DNA of 64,000 nt from Erwinia sp. E602 (GCF_018141005.1 NZ_CP046582.1:2604001-2668000), one strand, 5' to 3'; shown: positions 49,383 to 59,340, counted from the stretch's first letter. A program made the numbers and translations. Notes: generated by a model from the sequence alone, not told the origin.

Positions 49383-50681
49383 TTAACGCACAGGCGCGCT
49401 GTGCAGGGGGCGAACGGCCGGGGTATAGCCGGGCAGATAGCGCATCACCGACAGGTCGTCGGCGGCAATATCCGGTGTTTTACCGGAGATCAGGTCCGCC
49501 AGCAGCTGGCCGGATCCGCAGGCCATCGTCCAGCCCAGAGTACCATGACCGGTATTAAGGAACAGGTTTTTCAATGGGGTACGACCGACAATCGGCGTAC
49601 CATCCGGCGTCATCGGGCGCAGCCCGCTCCAGAACGTAGCCTGTTCAATATGCCCGCCCTGCGGATAGAGATCGCGCACCACCATCTCCAGCGTGGCGCG
49701 GCGTGCCGGCAGCAGCTGGCTGTTAAACCCGACGATTTCGGCCATGCCGCCGACGCGGATGCGGTTATCAAAACGGGTAATCGCCACTTTATAGGTTTCA
49801 TCCAGCACCGTAGAGACCGGCGCGGCCTGCTCATCGCGGATTGGAATGGTCAGCGAGTAGCCCTTCAGCGGATAGACCGGCACCTTCACCAGATTGTCCA
49901 GCAGCCCGGTGGAAAACGACCCCAGCGCCACCACGTAGCTGTCGGCGGTGATAATCTCATCGCCGCACTTCACCCCGCGGATCTGATTGCCCTCCTGCAG
50001 CAGCGCGTCGATGCTCAGGTTATAACGGAAGGTGACGCCGGCCTCCGCCGCCATCGCCGCCAGCCGTTGGGTGAACAGCTGGCAGTCCCCTGTTTCATCG
50101 TTGGGCAGGCGCAGACCGCCGGTCAGCTTGTGCGCGGTCGCCGCCAGCGCCGGCTCGACGCTGGCCAGCCCGGCGGCCTCCAGCAGCTGATAAGGCACCC
50201 CCGCCTCTTTCAGCACCGCAATATCCTTGCTGGCGCTAAGGAACTGCTGCTCGGTGCGGAACAGCTGCAGGGTGCCGCCCTGGCGGCCTTCATAGGCGAT
50301 TCCGGTCTGCTCGCGCAACGTTTTCAGGCAGTCACGACTGTACTCAGCGATACGAACCATACGGGCTTTGTTCTGCTGATAGTGGCGCATATCGCAGTTG
50401 CGCAGCATCTGCCACATCCACTGCAGCTGGAAGCGGCTGCCGTCGAGGCGGATCGCCAGCGGCGCGTGGCGCTGGAACATCCACTTCACCGCTTTCAGCG
50501 GCACGCCGGGCGCGGCCCAGGGGGCGGCATAGCCGGGAGAGATCTGTCCGGCGTTGCCCGCGCTGGTTTCCAGCGCCGCACCCGACTGGCGATCGATAAC
50601 CGTGACCTGGTGGCCGGCCTGGGCCAGATACCAGGCGCTGGCCACGCCAACCACTCCACTCCCAAGGATGACAATACGCAT
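49383..50681 (-). CDS. dadA: D-amino acid dehydrogenase small subunit DadA
   Basis: DadA is a membrane-associated flavoenzyme that oxidises D-alanine to pyruvate and passes electrons to the respiratory chain. The 432-residue product, the same length as in E. coli, has the FAD-binding G-S-G-V-V-G at residues 7-12. The DAO family text includes [13 protein letters not shown] and, near the C-terminus, [16 protein letters not shown]. The ATG at 50681 follows GGAG. It heads the dadA-dadX operon. Confidence 0.97.
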   Translation of the reverse strand: MRIVILGSGVVGVASAWYLAQAGHQVTVIDRQSGAALETSAGNAGQISPGYAAPWAAPGVPLKAVKWMFQRHAPLAIRLDGSRFQLQWMWQMLRNCDMRHYQQNKARMVRIAEYSRDCLKTLREQTGIAYEGRQGGTLQLFRTEQQFLSASKDIAVLKEAGVPYQLLEAAGLASVEPALAATAHKLTGGLRLPNDETGDCQLFTQRLAAMAAEAGVTFRYNLSIDALLQEGNQIRGVKCGDEIITADSYVVALGSFSTGLLDNLVKVPVYPLKGYSLTIPIRDEQAAPVSTVLDETYKVAITRFDNRIRVGGMAEIVGFNSQLLPARRATLEMVVRDLYPQGGHIEQATFWSGLRPMTPDGTPIVGRTPLKNLFLNTGHGTLGWTMACGSGQLLADLISGKTPDIAADDLSVMRYLPGYTPAVRPLHSAPVR

Positions 50682-51203
50682 AGCGACTCCGCATAACAGG
50701 TTGAAAGGGTATTTCACTGCAACCTGGCCTGATTGGCGGTGTAAAACACCAATGACCACCCACAGACCACCGCAGTAAATTTCACATATTTTTCACAGTT
50801 TCAGTGAAAAAAAACAAGATACCCTACACAATTAAGTCAAAAATCCTGCTTTACCGGCCTTATTAGCATCAGAAAGCCATTTTCAGGACAAAAAAACCCA
50901 ATTTCAGCAGAAAGTTATTGCTCCATAGTTTGCGCTTATATACAGAACTTTATTCTGAAAATGACCACCAAAATCAGCTTTCACATTATGTTGCAGTCTT
51001 TTTTATAACGACTCTGTATTTTCTGCCAAATATTTCATTTGTTTTCAGCACAGGGATAAGAGACAGTGAACTATCATTGAGAAGACTGGCTTTAATTCCA
51101 GACCCGCCACGCGTGTTTTCACGCCAGCGCGTTGCCATGAAAACGGACGTTTTGCCGCTACGTGAAGTACCGCAGATACCGGTTTTATAAAAAGGGGTGC
51201 GCT
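50682..51203. other. dadA-ycgB divergent region
   Basis: A 522-base gap, AT-rich in the centre, with one perfect inverted repeat (listed separately). CRP and Lrp act on dadA in E. coli. I see no good CRP site: the TGTGA-like words near 50780-50800 are in the wrong relative orientation. Confidence 0.4.
50789..50811. repeat. Inverted repeat between dadA and ycgB
   Basis: TTTTTCAC, seven bases, GTGAAAAA: a perfect 8-bp inverted repeat about 108 bases before dadA. It could be an operator or a chance dyad in AT-rich DNA. Confidence 0.4.
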
Positions 51204-52742
51204 ATGACCATGATCTTTGACCAGCCAACCACGACCCGCCAACGCCTCAGTGACGGTCCCGACTGGACCTTCGACCTGCTGGACGTCTATTTGAAAGAGA
51301 TCGACCGGGTAGCGAAATCTTACCGCCTGGACACCTACCCCCATCAGATTGAGGTGATCACCTCCGAGCAGATGATGGATGCCTACTCGAGCGTCGGCAT
51401 GCCGATCAACTACGCCCACTGGTCGTTTGGTAAAAAGTTTATCGAAACCGAACAGCGTTATAAGCACGGGCAACAGGGGCTGGCCTATGAGATCGTCATC
51501 AACTCTAACCCCTGCATCGCCTACCTGATGGAAGAGAACACCATCACCATGCAGGCGCTGGTGATGGCGCACGCCTGTTATGGCCATAACTCCTTCTTCA
51601 AAAATAACTATCTGTTCCGCAGCTGGACGGACGCCAGCTCGATCGTCGATTATCTGATTTTTGCCCGTAACTACATCAGCGAATGTGAGGAGCGCTACGG
51701 CCAGGAACAGGTGGAACGCCTGCTGGACTCCTGCCACGCGCTGATGAACTACGGCGTCGACCGTTATAAACGCCCGCAAAAAATCTCCCTGCAGGAGGAG
51801 AAAGCGCGGCAGAAAAGCCGTGAGGAGTATCTGCAGAGCCAGGTGAATATGCTGTGGCGCACCCTGCCGCGGCGCGAGCGCGAAGAGGCACAGTTTGCTG
51901 CCGCGCGCTATCCGGCCGAGCCGCAGGAAAACCTGCTGTACTTTATGGAGAAAAACGCCCCGCTGCTCGAACCCTGGCAGCGTGAGTGCCTGCGCATCGT
52001 CAGAAAGGTCAGCCAGTATTTTTACCCGCAGAAGCAGACCCAGGTGATGAACGAAGGCTGGGCCACCTTCTGGCACTACACTATCCTCAACCATCTCTAT
52101 GACGAGGGCAAAGTGTCCGAACGCTTTATGCTGGAGTTTCTGCACAGCCACACCAACGTGGTGTTTCAGCCGCCGTATAACAGCCAGTGGTATAACGGCA
52201 TTAACCCCTACGCGCTCGGCTTTGCCATGTTCCAGGATATTAAGCGCATCTGTCAGGAGCCTACCGAGGAGGACCGTTACTGGTTCCCGGACATTGCCGG
52301 TAAGGACTGGCTGGAGACGCTGCACTTTGCGATGCGTGAGTTTAAGGATGAGAGCTTTATCAGCCAGTTCCTGTCGCCGAAGGTGATGCGCGACCTGCGC
52401 CTGTTTACGGTGATGGACGATGACCGCAATAACTACCTGGAGATCGCGGCGATCCACGACGAGGCCGGCTACCGCGCCATCCGCCAGCAGCTGTCGGCGC
52501 AGTACAATCTGAGCAATCTGGAGCCGAATATTCAGGTATGGGACGTCGATCTGCGCGGCGATCGTTCGCTGACGCTGCGCTACGTGCCGCACAACCGCGC
52601 GCCGCTGGACAAAAGCCGCCGTGAAGTGTTGAAACACGTCCACCGCCTGTGGGGGTTTGACGTGCACCTGGAGCAGCAGAATGAAGATGGCGGTACCGAA
52701 CTGCTGGACCGCTGCCCGCCGCGGCCGGGTGTCCCGCTGTAA
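51204..52742 (+). CDS. ycgB: YcgB, SpoVR family protein
   Basis: The 512-residue product is of the SpoVR family, named for a Bacillus spore cortex gene. Its enterobacterial role is unproven but is tied genetically to YeaG and YeaH and to stationary phase. Features: N-terminal G-P-D-W-T-F-D-L-L; Y-A-H-W-S-F-G-K-K-F near residue 76; the conserved A-H-A-C-Y-G-H-N-S-F-F-K-N-N-Y near 135; V-M-N-E-G-W-A-T-F-W-H-Y near 290; and N-P-Y-A-L-G-F-A-M-F. The start at 51204 is chosen for its GGGG ribosome site. It is divergent from dadA. Confidence 0.94.
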   Translation: MTMIFDQPTTTRQRLSDGPDWTFDLLDVYLKEIDRVAKSYRLDTYPHQIEVITSEQMMDAYSSVGMPINYAHWSFGKKFIETEQRYKHGQQGLAYEIVINSNPCIAYLMEENTITMQALVMAHACYGHNSFFKNNYLFRSWTDASSIVDYLIFARNYISECEERYGQEQVERLLDSCHALMNYGVDRYKRPQKISLQEEKARQKSREEYLQSQVNMLWRTLPRREREEAQFAAARYPAEPQENLLYFMEKNAPLLEPWQRECLRIVRKVSQYFYPQKQTQVMNEGWATFWHYTILNHLYDEGKVSERFMLEFLHSHTNVVFQPPYNSQWYNGINPYALGFAMFQDIKRICQEPTEEDRYWFPDIAGKDWLETLHFAMREFKDESFISQFLSPKVMRDLRLFTVMDDDRNNYLEIAAIHDEAGYRAIRQQLSAQYNLSNLEPNIQVWDVDLRGDRSLTLRYVPHNRAPLDKSRREVLKHVHRLWGFDVHLEQQNEDGGTELLDRCPPRPGVPL

Positions 52743-52755
52743 CGCAGCCGGCATG

Positions 52756-52790
52756 AAAAAAGCCGGTCAGCTTACGCTGACCGGCTTTTT
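52756..52790. terminator. Bidirectional terminator between ycgB and fadR
   Basis: AAAAAGCCGGTCAGC with GCTGACCGGCTTTTT around a short loop; T-runs on both strands let it serve the convergent ycgB and fadR. Confidence 0.92.
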
Positions 52791-52804
52791 ACTGGGCGTT
52801 CCGC

Positions 52805-53524
52805 TTAACGGCGCGGCGGCGGCAGATCGGTCGGCATGTTGACCTGCATGGCGTGCCAGATCTCACCGCTGCGGCGGCCGTAGTCACGCACGCTGTCCAC
52901 CACCTGTTCATAGTCACCGCTCTGGCAGTAGCCGAGCAGCTGCTGATAGAAATCTCGCGCCAGCTGCCGGGCTTCCGGATTGGAGAAGTAGTGGCGCCCG
53001 ACGCGGGTATACAACCCCTTCAGTCCGTTGAGGATTAGCCCGTAAATAGGGTTGCCTGACGCGAAGGCCAGCCCACGGAAGATGTTGTAATCAAGTTCGG
53101 TGTAGGCTTCGGCGTGATCGTCCGCCAGCGCTGCCGTCTCCAGCACCTCACGCGCTTTATCCGGGTGGTTGTGAATCGCACGACGGATAAAGATCGACGA
53201 AATATTGGTGCGAACGGAGAGCAGGTTGTCAATTAACTGCGGCACGCTGTCGTGGTCAAGCCGCGCCAGAGTTTCCAGAATATTCAGGCCGGAGGTTTCC
53301 CAGAAGTTGTTCACTTTGGTTGGTTTGCCGTGCTGAATTGTCAGCCAGCCGTCACGCGCCAGGCGCTGCAGCACTTCACGCAGCGTGGTACGTGTTACCC
53401 CAATCAGCTCAGAGAGTTCGCGTTCGGCGGGAAGAATAGAACCTGGCGGGAAACGACTGTTCCAGATACTTTCAATAATGTACTCTTCAGCGAAACCCGC
53501 AGGGCTCTGCGCCTTAATAACCAT
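52805..53524 (-). CDS. fadR: FadR, fatty acid metabolism regulator
   Basis: FadR represses fatty acid breakdown genes and activates unsaturated fatty acid synthesis, and is released by long-chain acyl-CoA. The 239-residue product has the GntR winged helix ([30 protein letters not shown] split over about residues 13-43). [11 protein letters not shown] is the recognition helix. A C-terminal helical acyl-CoA-binding domain follows. The fadD gene in this window carries a matching operator. The C-terminus [11 protein letters not shown] is typical. Confidence 0.97.
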   Translation of the reverse strand: MVIKAQSPAGFAEEYIIESIWNSRFPPGSILPAERELSELIGVTRTTLREVLQRLARDGWLTIQHGKPTKVNNFWETSGLNILETLARLDHDSVPQLIDNLLSVRTNISSIFIRRAIHNHPDKAREVLETAALADDHAEAYTELDYNIFRGLAFASGNPIYGLILNGLKGLYTRVGRHYFSNPEARQLARDFYQQLLGYCQSGDYEQVVDSVRDYGRRSGEIWHAMQVNMPTDLPPPRR

Positions 53525-53836
53525 AGCGTTTTGTTTCCGGCTACAAAATTTCAGCTCATCATAGCAGACCCCCCCTGCAACACCTAGTTAGCCACTACGT
53601 AAAAAGGCGATCCCCTGCAAAAAAAAGCAACGCGGTTTCACCTGTTTACCGCCCAAACGGGTCCGGTCAGCGGGGTCGCCAGCGGCTGAACCGCCCACGT
53701 GCGCTGCCGGCAACGCTTTTTCAAACCGAAGTTTAATTCAGGTCATCCTGATGCTTAAAATTTAGGGTGCCGAGGCTCTCATCGCCGGCGTTTTGGTTTA
53801 CACTGCCGGTTCAACGCTTACTACATGGACAGACTT
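53525..53836. other. fadR-dsbB intergenic region lacking nhaB
   Basis: The 312 bases contain no gene. In E. coli the sodium/proton antiporter gene nhaB lies here; no remnant can be read. A plausible dsbB ribosome site is weak (GGACAG before the ATG). Confidence 0.5.
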
Positions 53837-54367
53837 ATGTTGAGATATTTGAATCGCTGCTCGTACGGCCGGGGCGCCTGGCTGTTGATGGCGTTTACGG
53901 CTTTTTTACTTGAAATGGTTGCGCTGTACTTTCAACACGTGATGGGGCTAAAGCCGTGCGTTATGTGTATTTATGAGCGCTGCGCGCTGTTTGGCGTGAT
54001 GGGTGCCGGCATCGTCGGGGCCGTTGCGCCAAAAACGCCGCTGCGCTGGGTAGCGATTGCGGTCTGGCTGTACAGTGCCTGGGAAGGGGTGCGTCTCTCC
54101 TGGGAACATACCATGATTCAGCTTCACCCTTCTCCGTTTGTCACCTGTGATTTTGCCGCGCGCTTCCCGTCCTGGCTGCCGCTGGACAAGTGGCTGCCGT
54201 CGGTGTTTGTTGCCAGCGGCGACTGTGCAGAAAAAGGCTGGACCTTCCTGACGCTGAGCATGCCGCAGTGGATGGTGGGCATTTTTGCCGCCTACCTGCT
54301 GGCCGGCGTGCTGGTGCTGATTGCCCAGGCCTTCCGGCCGAAACGCCGCGATCTGTTTAACCGCTAA
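53837..54367 (+). CDS. dsbB: DsbB, disulfide bond formation protein
   Basis: DsbB reoxidises DsbA in the periplasm and passes electrons to ubiquinone or menaquinone. The 176-residue product (ATG at 53837) has four membrane helices and the four essential cysteines in place: C41 and C44 (C-V-M-C) and C104 and C130, the same numbers as in E. coli. The quinone-contacting Arg of Y-E-R-C is R48. It stands alone, between fadR and the convergent ycgN. Confidence 0.97.
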   Translation: MLRYLNRCSYGRGAWLLMAFTAFLLEMVALYFQHVMGLKPCVMCIYERCALFGVMGAGIVGAVAPKTPLRWVAIAVWLYSAWEGVRLSWEHTMIQLHPSPFVTCDFAARFPSWLPLDKWLPSVFVASGDCAEKGWTFLTLSMPQWMVGIFAAYLLAGVLVLIAQAFRPKRRDLFNR

Positions 54368-54406
54368 TACCGTCTGAGCCAGTGCGCTGGCTCAGATCTT
54401 CCTGAC

Positions 54407-54856
54407 TTATTTGCCGTACCAGCGCGGGCGGTTAATGATGTGCTCTTCCCAGTCCACCACTTCGCTCTCATGCACCGCAATATGGCGCACCGAAATGCGC
54501 GCCGCATGCATCGCCGCGCGCGAACCGTGGCGCAGCGGGTGCCACGCCGGCAGCGTCTTGCCCTCTGCCAGCACACGATAGGCGCAGCTGGGCGGCAGCC
54601 AGGCGAAGGTCGGCAGATTATCCCGCGTCAGCTTGATACAGTCCTCTTCCAGCTCAAAACGCCGCTCGTAGTTACGGCACTGGCAGGTTTTGATATTGAG
54701 CTGGTTACAGGCGACGTTGGTGAAATAGATTTCATCGGTGTCCGCATCCTGCAGCTTGTTCAGGCAGCACTGGCCACAGCCGTCACATAAGGACTCCCAC
54801 TCGTCGTCGCTCATTTGTTCCAGCGTTTTACGCTGCCAGAAAGGGGTATCAGTCAT
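54407..54856 (-). CDS. ycgN: YcgN, UPF0260 protein
   Basis: The 149-residue product is of the UPF0260 family (CxxCxxCC-type zinc/iron-binding cluster). Conserved cysteines are in [13 protein letters not shown] near residue 23, then V-A-C and C-Q-C-R-N-Y near 49-61, and P-P-S-C-A-Y-R. The C-terminus [11 protein letters not shown] matches the E. coli protein. Function unknown. It follows ycgM by about 106 bases. Confidence 0.93.
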   Translation of the reverse strand: MTDTPFWQRKTLEQMSDDEWESLCDGCGQCCLNKLQDADTDEIYFTNVACNQLNIKTCQCRNYERRFELEEDCIKLTRDNLPTFAWLPPSCAYRVLAEGKTLPAWHPLRHGSRAAMHAARISVRHIAVHESEVVDWEEHIINRPRWYGK

Positions 54857-54962
54857 GTTGGGATCCGCTTAAGTGTAAAAAACCCGACTCTTATAGAGGG
54901 TTTGGCAGCCGGATGCAAGGGCGGGGTTTCAGGCTGCCACGAGGGGGCAGCCCGTGGCAGGG

Positions 54963-55622
54963 TTACAGTACGCGGGTGGAGAGGCTGCGCCCGCCCAGCG
55001 AAACCTCCAGACGGTCACCGGACACCATCGGCCCAACGCCCTCCGGCGTGCCGGTCAGGATTACGTCCCCGGCGCGCAGGGTAAAGAACTGACTCATATA
55101 GGCAATCAGCGGCAGGATACGGTGGATCATATCCGCGGTGCTGCCCTGCTGACGGAGCTCGCCGTTGACGACCAGCTGCAGTTCGACGTTCTGCGGGTCA
55201 TGGTCAAATTCAGCGACGGGGATAAAACCGGAGATCGGGCAGGAGTTGTCAAAGGCCTTGGCTTTTTCCCACGGCTGGCCGGCTTTTTTACACCCCGCCT
55301 GCACGTCACGCAGCGTCAGATCCAGCGCCACGCCGTAACCGGCAATCGCCTGCGCCACGTGTGCTTCCGTCGCCTGCTTCAGCGTTGCGCCGATCAGCAC
55401 CGCCAGCTCGACTTCATGGTGCACCGCACCGAGGTTAGCCGGAATCGACAGCGGCTGTTTGATGTCGCACAGCGCCGTTTCCGGCTTGATAAACAGCACC
55501 GGCTCGGTCGGGGTGACGCTGCCCATCTCTTTAATGTGTCTGGCATAGTTGCTTCCGACGCAGACCACCTTGCTCACCGGATAATCCAACAACGCGCCCT
55601 GCCAGTTGTGATGCTGATACAT
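54963..55622 (-). CDS. ycgM: Fumarylacetoacetate hydrolase family protein YcgM
   Basis: The 219-residue product is of the FAH family, whose members act as acylpyruvases or decarboxylases with a divalent metal. The ATG at 55622 (M-Y-Q-H-H-N-W-Q-G-A-L-L-D) is the family start and has AGGGGA upstream. Motifs: G-S-N-Y-A-R-H-I-K-E-M near residue 23, H-H-E-V-E-L-A-V-L-I-G with metal-binding Glu residues near 70, the Asp of A-L-D-L-T-L-R-D, and G-D-V-I-L-T-G-T-P-E-G-V-G-P. The substrate in enterobacteria is not known with certainty. Confidence 0.95.
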   Translation of the reverse strand: MYQHHNWQGALLDYPVSKVVCVGSNYARHIKEMGSVTPTEPVLFIKPETALCDIKQPLSIPANLGAVHHEVELAVLIGATLKQATEAHVAQAIAGYGVALDLTLRDVQAGCKKAGQPWEKAKAFDNSCPISGFIPVAEFDHDPQNVELQLVVNGELRQQGSTADMIHRILPLIAYMSQFFTLRAGDVILTGTPEGVGPMVSGDRLEVSLGGRSLSTRVL

Positions 55623-55806
55623 ACTGTTCCCCTGCATGATGCGCGAGCGGTCAGCCTTGGCGACGACCATCGCGCGTTAAGTGTGCGGCCGCACCGGCGA
55701 TGTGCCGATACCCTGAACAAAATAATAAGCCCGATTGCCCGGTGCCGGGCGACAGAAATTGTTTTAAAGCGTAAATGAGCAGCGGACAGCAGGCTGCAAA
55801 TGAACG

Positions 55807-56085
55807 TTATTTAACGCCATCCTCATTTTTCAGATGGATCTTAAGCAGGCTTTCAATCGGCGGTGGGATTTGTAAATAAAAACCCTCATCGCGTAATGCG
55901 GTTTTAACCTTATCAATATCTGCGCTAACCAGCTTGCGGCTGCCGTCCAGCGGCAACAGCATCGCCAGCTGCGGCTTACCGAACCCCTGCATCAGCGCCT
56001 CAGGCACCCGCGAGAAATCGTCCTTTTTTTCGACATAAAGATAAGTCTGGTCGCGCTTTGGACTTCTGTAGATCACACAAAACAT
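55807..56085 (-). CDS. ycgL: YcgL family protein
   Basis: The 92-residue product is of the YcgL family, close to E. coli YcgL: M-F-C-V-I-Y-R-S at the start, [11 protein letters not shown] near residue 14, [17 protein letters not shown], and a C-terminal [12 protein letters not shown]. Function unknown. It is divergent from minC, as in E. coli. Confidence 0.93.
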   Translation of the reverse strand: MFCVIYRSPKRDQTYLYVEKKDDFSRVPEALMQGFGKPQLAMLLPLDGSRKLVSADIDKVKTALRDEGFYLQIPPPIESLLKIHLKNEDGVK

Positions 56086-56242
56086 ATTTTTTACTCGAAT
56101 TAACCTGGAAGGTGACTTGCCTGAATATTACAGTAACTATAACATGCTTGCAGACCTTCGGAATATTGTCCTGCCATGATTAGCTGGCACAACGTGCCGC
56201 CGATTAAGTAAGGATGAGAAATAACAGGACTGAGCGGGACAG

Positions 56243-56950
56243 ATGTCACAATCGCCAATCGAGTTTAAAGGCAGCAGTTTCACGCTGTCAGTCGTTCATT
56301 TGCACCACACCGATCCTGAAACCGTGCGCAGAGCGCTGGCGGCGAAGGTGAGTCAGGCACCGGCGTTTCTGAAAAATGCGCCGGTTGTGGTCAACGTCTC
56401 TGCGCTGCCAAACAACATTAACTGGCGGATGATGCAGCAGGCGATCCTGTCTACCGGGTTGCACATTGTCGGCATCAGCGGCTGTAAAGATGAACAGCTG
56501 AAGCGCATCATTGCCCGTTCCGGGCTGCCGGTGTTGAGCGAAGGCAAGGAGCAGAAGCCGGAGCCGGCCCCTGAACCTGCGCCTGCACCGGTCGCGGTGC
56601 CTGAACCGGTTGAAGAGAGCGCCCGTACCCGGGTGATCGCTACCCCTGTCCGTTCCGGGCAACAAATCTATGCCAAAAACTGTGACCTGATCGTCACCAA
56701 TAACGTGAGTGCCGGCGCAGAGCTGATTGCGGATGGCAATATTCATATTTACGGCATGATGCGCGGCAGGGCCCTGGCCGGTGCCGGCGGTGATAAAAAT
56801 TGCCAGATTTTTTGTACCCACCTGTCAGCCGAGCTGGTCTCTATCGCCGGTGAATACTGGATTATGGATCAAATTCCGGCTGAGTTTTTTGGGAAAGCGT
56901 CCCGTCTGCGTCTTGCAGACGGCGCATTGACTATACAGACACTGAACTGA
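56243..56950 (+). CDS. minC: Septum-site inhibitor MinC
   Basis: MinC blocks FtsZ ring formation near the poles. The 235-residue product has the N-terminal FtsZ-inhibitory domain (about 5-105) and a Pro/Glu/Ala-rich linker ([11 protein letters not shown]). The C-terminal beta-helix domain binds MinD and FtsZ ([29 protein letters not shown]). It leads minC-minD-minE. Confidence 0.97.
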   Translation: MSQSPIEFKGSSFTLSVVHLHHTDPETVRRALAAKVSQAPAFLKNAPVVVNVSALPNNINWRMMQQAILSTGLHIVGISGCKDEQLKRIIARSGLPVLSEGKEQKPEPAPEPAPAPVAVPEPVEESARTRVIATPVRSGQQIYAKNCDLIVTNNVSAGAELIADGNIHIYGMMRGRALAGAGGDKNCQIFCTHLSAELVSIAGEYWIMDQIPAEFFGKASRLRLADGALTIQTLN

Positions 56951-56990
56951 GCAAGGCTCACTCTTTTCTTTTCTTAAGGAAAATCATTTT

Positions 56991-57803
56991 ATGGCACGCA
57001 TTATTGTTGTTACATCTGGTAAAGGAGGCGTCGGTAAAACCACCTCCAGCGCGGCCATCGCTACCGGTTTAGCGCAGAAAGGTAAAAAGACCGTGGTGAT
57101 CGATTTCGACATTGGTCTGCGCAACCTGGATCTGATCATGGGCTGCGAGCGGCGCGTGGTGTATGACTTTGTTAACGTGATTCAGGGTGATGCCACGCTG
57201 AACCAGGCGTTAATTAAGGACAAACGTACCGAAAACCTGTTTATCCTGCCGGCGTCGCAAACCCGTGATAAAGACGCGTTGACCCGCGACGGCGTGGAGA
57301 AGGTGCTGGACGATCTCGGCAAGATGGACTTTGATTTTATCGTCTGTGACTCGCCGGCCGGCATCGAAACCGGTGCGCTGATGGCGCTCTATTTCGCCGA
57401 CGAAGCCATTATCACCACCAACCCGGAAGTCTCTTCGGTACGCGATTCGGACCGTATTCTGGGGATCCTTTCGTCAAAATCCCGCCGGGCCGAAAACAGC
57501 CAGGACCCGATTAAAGAGCACCTGCTGCTGACCCGCTACAATCCGGGCCGCGTCAGCCGTGGTGATATGCTGAGCATGGAAGACGTGCTGGAAATTCTGC
57601 GCATCCCGCTGGCCGGCGTTATTCCGGAAGACCAGTCCGTGCTGCGCGCCTCTAACCAGGGTGAACCGGTGATCCTTGATGCCGAGTCTGATGCCGGCAA
57701 AGCCTATGCCGATACCGTTGCCCGCCTGCTCGGAGAAGAACGTCCCTTCCGCTTCATTGAAGAAGAGAAGAAGGGTTTCCTGAAACGCCTGTTTGGGGGA
57801 TAA
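56991..57803 (+). CDS. minD: Cell division ATPase MinD
   Basis: MinD is a deviant Walker A ATPase that, when ATP-bound, dimerises on the membrane and recruits MinC. The 270-residue product has K-G-G-V-G-K-T-T at residues 11-18 with the signature K11 and K16, I-D-F-D-I-G-L-R-N-L-D, and the C-terminal amphipathic membrane helix (E-E-K-K-G-F-L-K-R-L-F-G-G). It follows minC by 40 bases. Confidence 0.98.
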   Translation: MARIIVVTSGKGGVGKTTSSAAIATGLAQKGKKTVVIDFDIGLRNLDLIMGCERRVVYDFVNVIQGDATLNQALIKDKRTENLFILPASQTRDKDALTRDGVEKVLDDLGKMDFDFIVCDSPAGIETGALMALYFADEAIITTNPEVSSVRDSDRILGILSSKSRRAENSQDPIKEHLLLTRYNPGRVSRGDMLSMEDVLEILRIPLAGVIPEDQSVLRASNQGEPVILDAESDAGKAYADTVARLLGEERPFRFIEEEKKGFLKRLFGG

Positions 57804-57806
57804 ACC

Positions 57807-58076
57807 ATGGCCTTACTCGATTTCTTTTTATCCCGAAAAAAGAACACAGCCAACATAGCCAAGGAACGGCTGCAGATCATCGTTGCAGAACGCAGGAGGG
57901 GCGACAGTGAGCCCCACTATCTGCCGCAGCTGAAGAAAGATCTGTTGGAGGTGATCTGCCGTTACGTGAAGATTGACCCGGAGATGCTGAGCGTGAAGCT
58001 GGATCAAAAAGAGGATGATATTTCGATTCTCGAGCTGAACGTCACCTTACCGGAAGCGGAAGACGCCCCGAAATGA
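57807..58076 (+). CDS. minE: MinE, topological specificity factor
   Basis: MinE stimulates MinD ATPase and drives pole-to-pole oscillation. The 89-residue product has the N-terminal membrane-targeting and MinD-binding part ([25 protein letters not shown]). The C-terminal dimer domain carries [19 protein letters not shown]. Three bases separate it from minD. A hairpin follows. Confidence 0.97.
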   Translation: MALLDFFLSRKKNTANIAKERLQIIVAERRRGDSEPHYLPQLKKDLLEVICRYVKIDPEMLSVKLDQKEDDISILELNVTLPEAEDAPK

Positions 58077-58091
58077 CCGACGGCTGCTCAT

Positions 58092-58123
58092 GATATTCCC
58101 CTGCTGTCAGGCAGGGGAATATC
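58092..58123. terminator. Hairpin between minE and rnd
   Basis: A perfect 13-bp stem (58092-58104 with 58111-58123) around a 6-base loop, located between the convergent minE and rnd. T-tracts are short on both strands, so termination efficiency is uncertain. Confidence 0.5.
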
Positions 58124-58127
58124 GCGT

Positions 58128-59249
58128 TTAACCCGCCGCCAGCAGGCGGTTGATCTCCGGCTCCAGCAGCGCCCCGCGCCAGCCATCCACCAGCTCCGGC
58201 TTATGCTCCTGCGGTTTTAACTTCCAGTACCAGCTCAGCAGCTGATTGATCTGACGGCGTGACGCCAGCAGCTCAGGGCTGACTCCGTGCTTTTCTGCCG
58301 TCTCGGCCACCAGCGCCTTCAGCGCCTTAAATATCTGTTTGTACTGCGGCTGATCGATCAGATTTACCAGCGGAGCCGGCAGCGCCTCTTCCGGCAGGGC
58401 CTCCGCCTGGGCTACCAGCGCCAGCAGCGCGCGACCGTGGAAGCGGATCTCCTGCCCCGGTACGCCCAGGTGCTCCAGTTCACCGAGCGAACCCGGCAGA
58501 TAGCGCGCTACCTTCCACAGGTTCTCTTCGCGCACCACAAAATTAACCGCCATATCTTTTTCACGTGCCAGGTTCAGCCGCCAGGCTCCCAGCAGACGCA
58601 GTGCCGCCAGCTGACGTGGACGCAGCTGCCATGCATTGGTCATTTCACGCCAGGCTTCCTGCGGATCGAGCTGCGCGGTGCGGCGCTGACACAGCAGGCG
58701 GCACTCATCCAGCGCGGCGGCCATCTGGCCGGCGGCCTCGGTTTCCGCCATCAGCTTGTGGGCAACCGGCAGCAGATAGAAGACGTCCGCCGCCGCGTAG
58801 ACGCACTGTTTTTCGGTCAGCGGACGCGCCAGCCAGTCGGTACGCGACTCGCTCTTGTCCAGCGCGATGCCGGTAAAAGACTCGACGATGGTGGCAAAGC
58901 CGCAGCTGAGCGGACGTCCGCTGAACGCCGCGAGGATCTGGGTGTCGATCATCGGCTGCGGCAGCACGCCAAACTGGTGCAGAAACACCTCAAGATCTTC
59001 GCTACCGGCGTGCAGAAACTTGGTTACCCCGGCGTCCAGCAGCAGGTCGCGGAACGGCGTCCAGTCACCGATGGTGAGCGGGTCAATCAGCGAGATGGTT
59101 TCGCCGTCAAATAGCTGGATCAATCCAAGGCGGGGATAGTAGGTACGGGTACGGACAAATTCGGTATCCAGCGCCAGCGCGGGTACCTGACGGGCACGCA
59201 GGCAGACTTCGGCCAGCGCGTCATCGGTGGTGATCATGGTGTAATTCAA
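58128..59249 (-). CDS. rnd: Ribonuclease D
   Basis: RNase D is a 3'-to-5' exonuclease in tRNA end maturation. The 373-residue product starts M-N-Y-T-M-I-T-T and has the DEDD catalytic domain (D28 and E30 in A-L-D-T-E-F; the second Asp in K-F-L-H-A-G-S-E-D-L; the Tyr and final Asp in Y-A-A-A-D-V). Two HRDC domains follow (R-P-R-Q-L-A-A-L-R-L-L-G-A-W; Q-Y-K-Q-I-F-K-A-L-K). E. coli uses UUG for this start, but here ATG at 59249 is available. fadD lies directly upstream. Confidence 0.95.
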   Translation of the reverse strand: MNYTMITTDDALAEVCLRARQVPALALDTEFVRTRTYYPRLGLIQLFDGETISLIDPLTIGDWTPFRDLLLDAGVTKFLHAGSEDLEVFLHQFGVLPQPMIDTQILAAFSGRPLSCGFATIVESFTGIALDKSESRTDWLARPLTEKQCVYAAADVFYLLPVAHKLMAETEAAGQMAAALDECRLLCQRRTAQLDPQEAWREMTNAWQLRPRQLAALRLLGAWRLNLAREKDMAVNFVVREENLWKVARYLPGSLGELEHLGVPGQEIRFHGRALLALVAQAEALPEEALPAPLVNLIDQPQYKQIFKALKALVAETAEKHGVSPELLASRRQINQLLSWYWKLKPQEHKPELVDGWRGALLEPEINRLLAAG

Positions 59250-59306
59250 AATTGCATTCTCTCGCCGCAGCGCTGGTTCAGGCCGCGGTCAGCTGGCGTT
59301 AACGGT

Positions 59307-59330
59307 TAACGGCCGGGACTCCGGCCGTTA
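59307..59330. other. Perfect hairpin between fadD and rnd
   Basis: A 10-bp perfect stem (TAACGGCCGG with CCGGCCGTTA) and 4-base loop just after fadD. TTAACC follows in the fadD direction, so a terminator is possible but weak. Confidence 0.45.
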
Positions 59331-59340
59331 GGTTTCCTGT

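Noticed and set aside
49362..50696. Plus-strand frame of 444 codons opposite dadA
   Set aside because: dadA has exact length, FAD motif and ribosome site; the antisense frame has no recognisable domain.
51045..52754. Minus-strand frame of 569 codons, longer than ycgB itself
   Set aside because: ycgB matches the SpoVR family along its full length; the antisense protein resembles no family and crosses the ycgB ribosome site.
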